From Opitutia bacterium UBA957 (lineage in GTDB: Bacteria > Verrucomicrobiota > Verrucomicrobiia > Opitutales > UBA953): DNA of 24,260 bases. Below are positions 24,204-24,260 of the stretch, piece by piece. A program made the translations under genes and the position numbers. The notes below the pieces were generated by a model, which did no database searches, had not been told where the DNA came from, and saw only the letters and a list, made by a program, of their open reading frames with translations. Each line of letters begins with the position of its first letter. Position 1 is the stretch's first letter. The DNA lies in NCBI GenBank assembly GCA_002293065.1, contig DBCN01000071.1, positions 1 to 24,260 on the forward strand, in the 5' to 3' direction.

Positions 24204-24235
24204 CCCCCCATCCCCTACCCCTATCCCCCATCCCC
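24204..24235. repeat. Second C-run tract: G-quadruplex/i-motif candidate
   Basis: C-runs of 6, 4, 4, 5 and 4 bases at 24204-24209, 24212-24215, 24218-24221, 24225-24229 and 24232-24235 are separated by two or three bases. It shares CTATCCCCCATCCCCT with the tract at 22931-22946. It lies downstream of the terminator, probably leading to a gene just outside the window. Confidence 0.8.
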
Positions 24236-24260
24236 TTTATCCTATAGCCTCCCCATACCG

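Noticed and set aside
22905..24235. C-rich repeats as a CRISPR array
   Set aside because: The units are only two to six C bases with short AT spacers; there are no unique spacers and no cas genes.
1..24260. tRNA, rRNA, riboswitch or mobile-element sequences
   Set aside because: I saw no cloverleaf, rRNA segment, known riboswitch pattern, transposase or flanking inverted repeats. By-eye reading could miss a divergent small RNA.

Overview
This is about 24 kb of GC-rich bacterial chromosome, densely coded, with 21 complete genes and one truncated at the left edge. I see no rRNA, tRNA, CRISPR array, insertion sequence or phage gene, and no gap over 300 bases without a gene. Several things suggest a Gram-negative member of the PVC group, most likely Verrucomicrobiota: an MCE lipid-transport operon, an OmpA-type lipoprotein, a formylglycine sulfatase, Gfo/Idh/MocA and TIM-barrel sugar enzymes, and start codons that mostly lack Shine-Dalgarno sites. 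That placement is inference; no marker gene in the window settles it.

Layout. 1-5708 (+) is one tight gene string: an MCE/Mla-type ABC ATPase (5' end outside the window), an MCE-domain protein, a PqiC-type lipoprotein, a DUF5069-like protein, a degenerate SPOUT RNA methyltransferase, an unknown helical protein and an AmpG-like MFS transporter. It meets a convergent M16 peptidase (5705-8260, -). Divergent from the peptidase are prfB (RF2, without a programmed frameshift), a circularly permuted ATP-grasp-like protein and a DsbD-like protein whose thioredoxin domain lies before the membrane domain (8476-13150, +). A bidirectional terminator separates these from an OmpA-like lipoprotein and a ThiF/MoeB-rhodanese fusion (13230-15029, -). 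Divergent again are ruvX, truA and a HupE/UreJ-type membrane protein (15095-17582, +), which overlaps end to end with a sulfatase that follows a glutaredoxin (17579-19298, -).

The right end (19403-24116, +) is a four-gene carbohydrate module: a mutarotase-like protein, a PMI-like bicupin, a TIM-barrel sugar isomerase/epimerase and a Gfo/Idh/MocA dehydrogenase, closed by a strong terminator. The dehydrogenase resembles enzymes that oxidise a sugar ring carbon, such as levoglucosan dehydrogenase, and the TIM-barrel partner fits a pathway through a keto-sugar. The substrate is unknown. This module is the best candidate here for an undescribed system. Its leaders are C-rich and nearly G-free, and two carry repeated C4-5 runs that are strong G-quadruplex/i-motif candidates.
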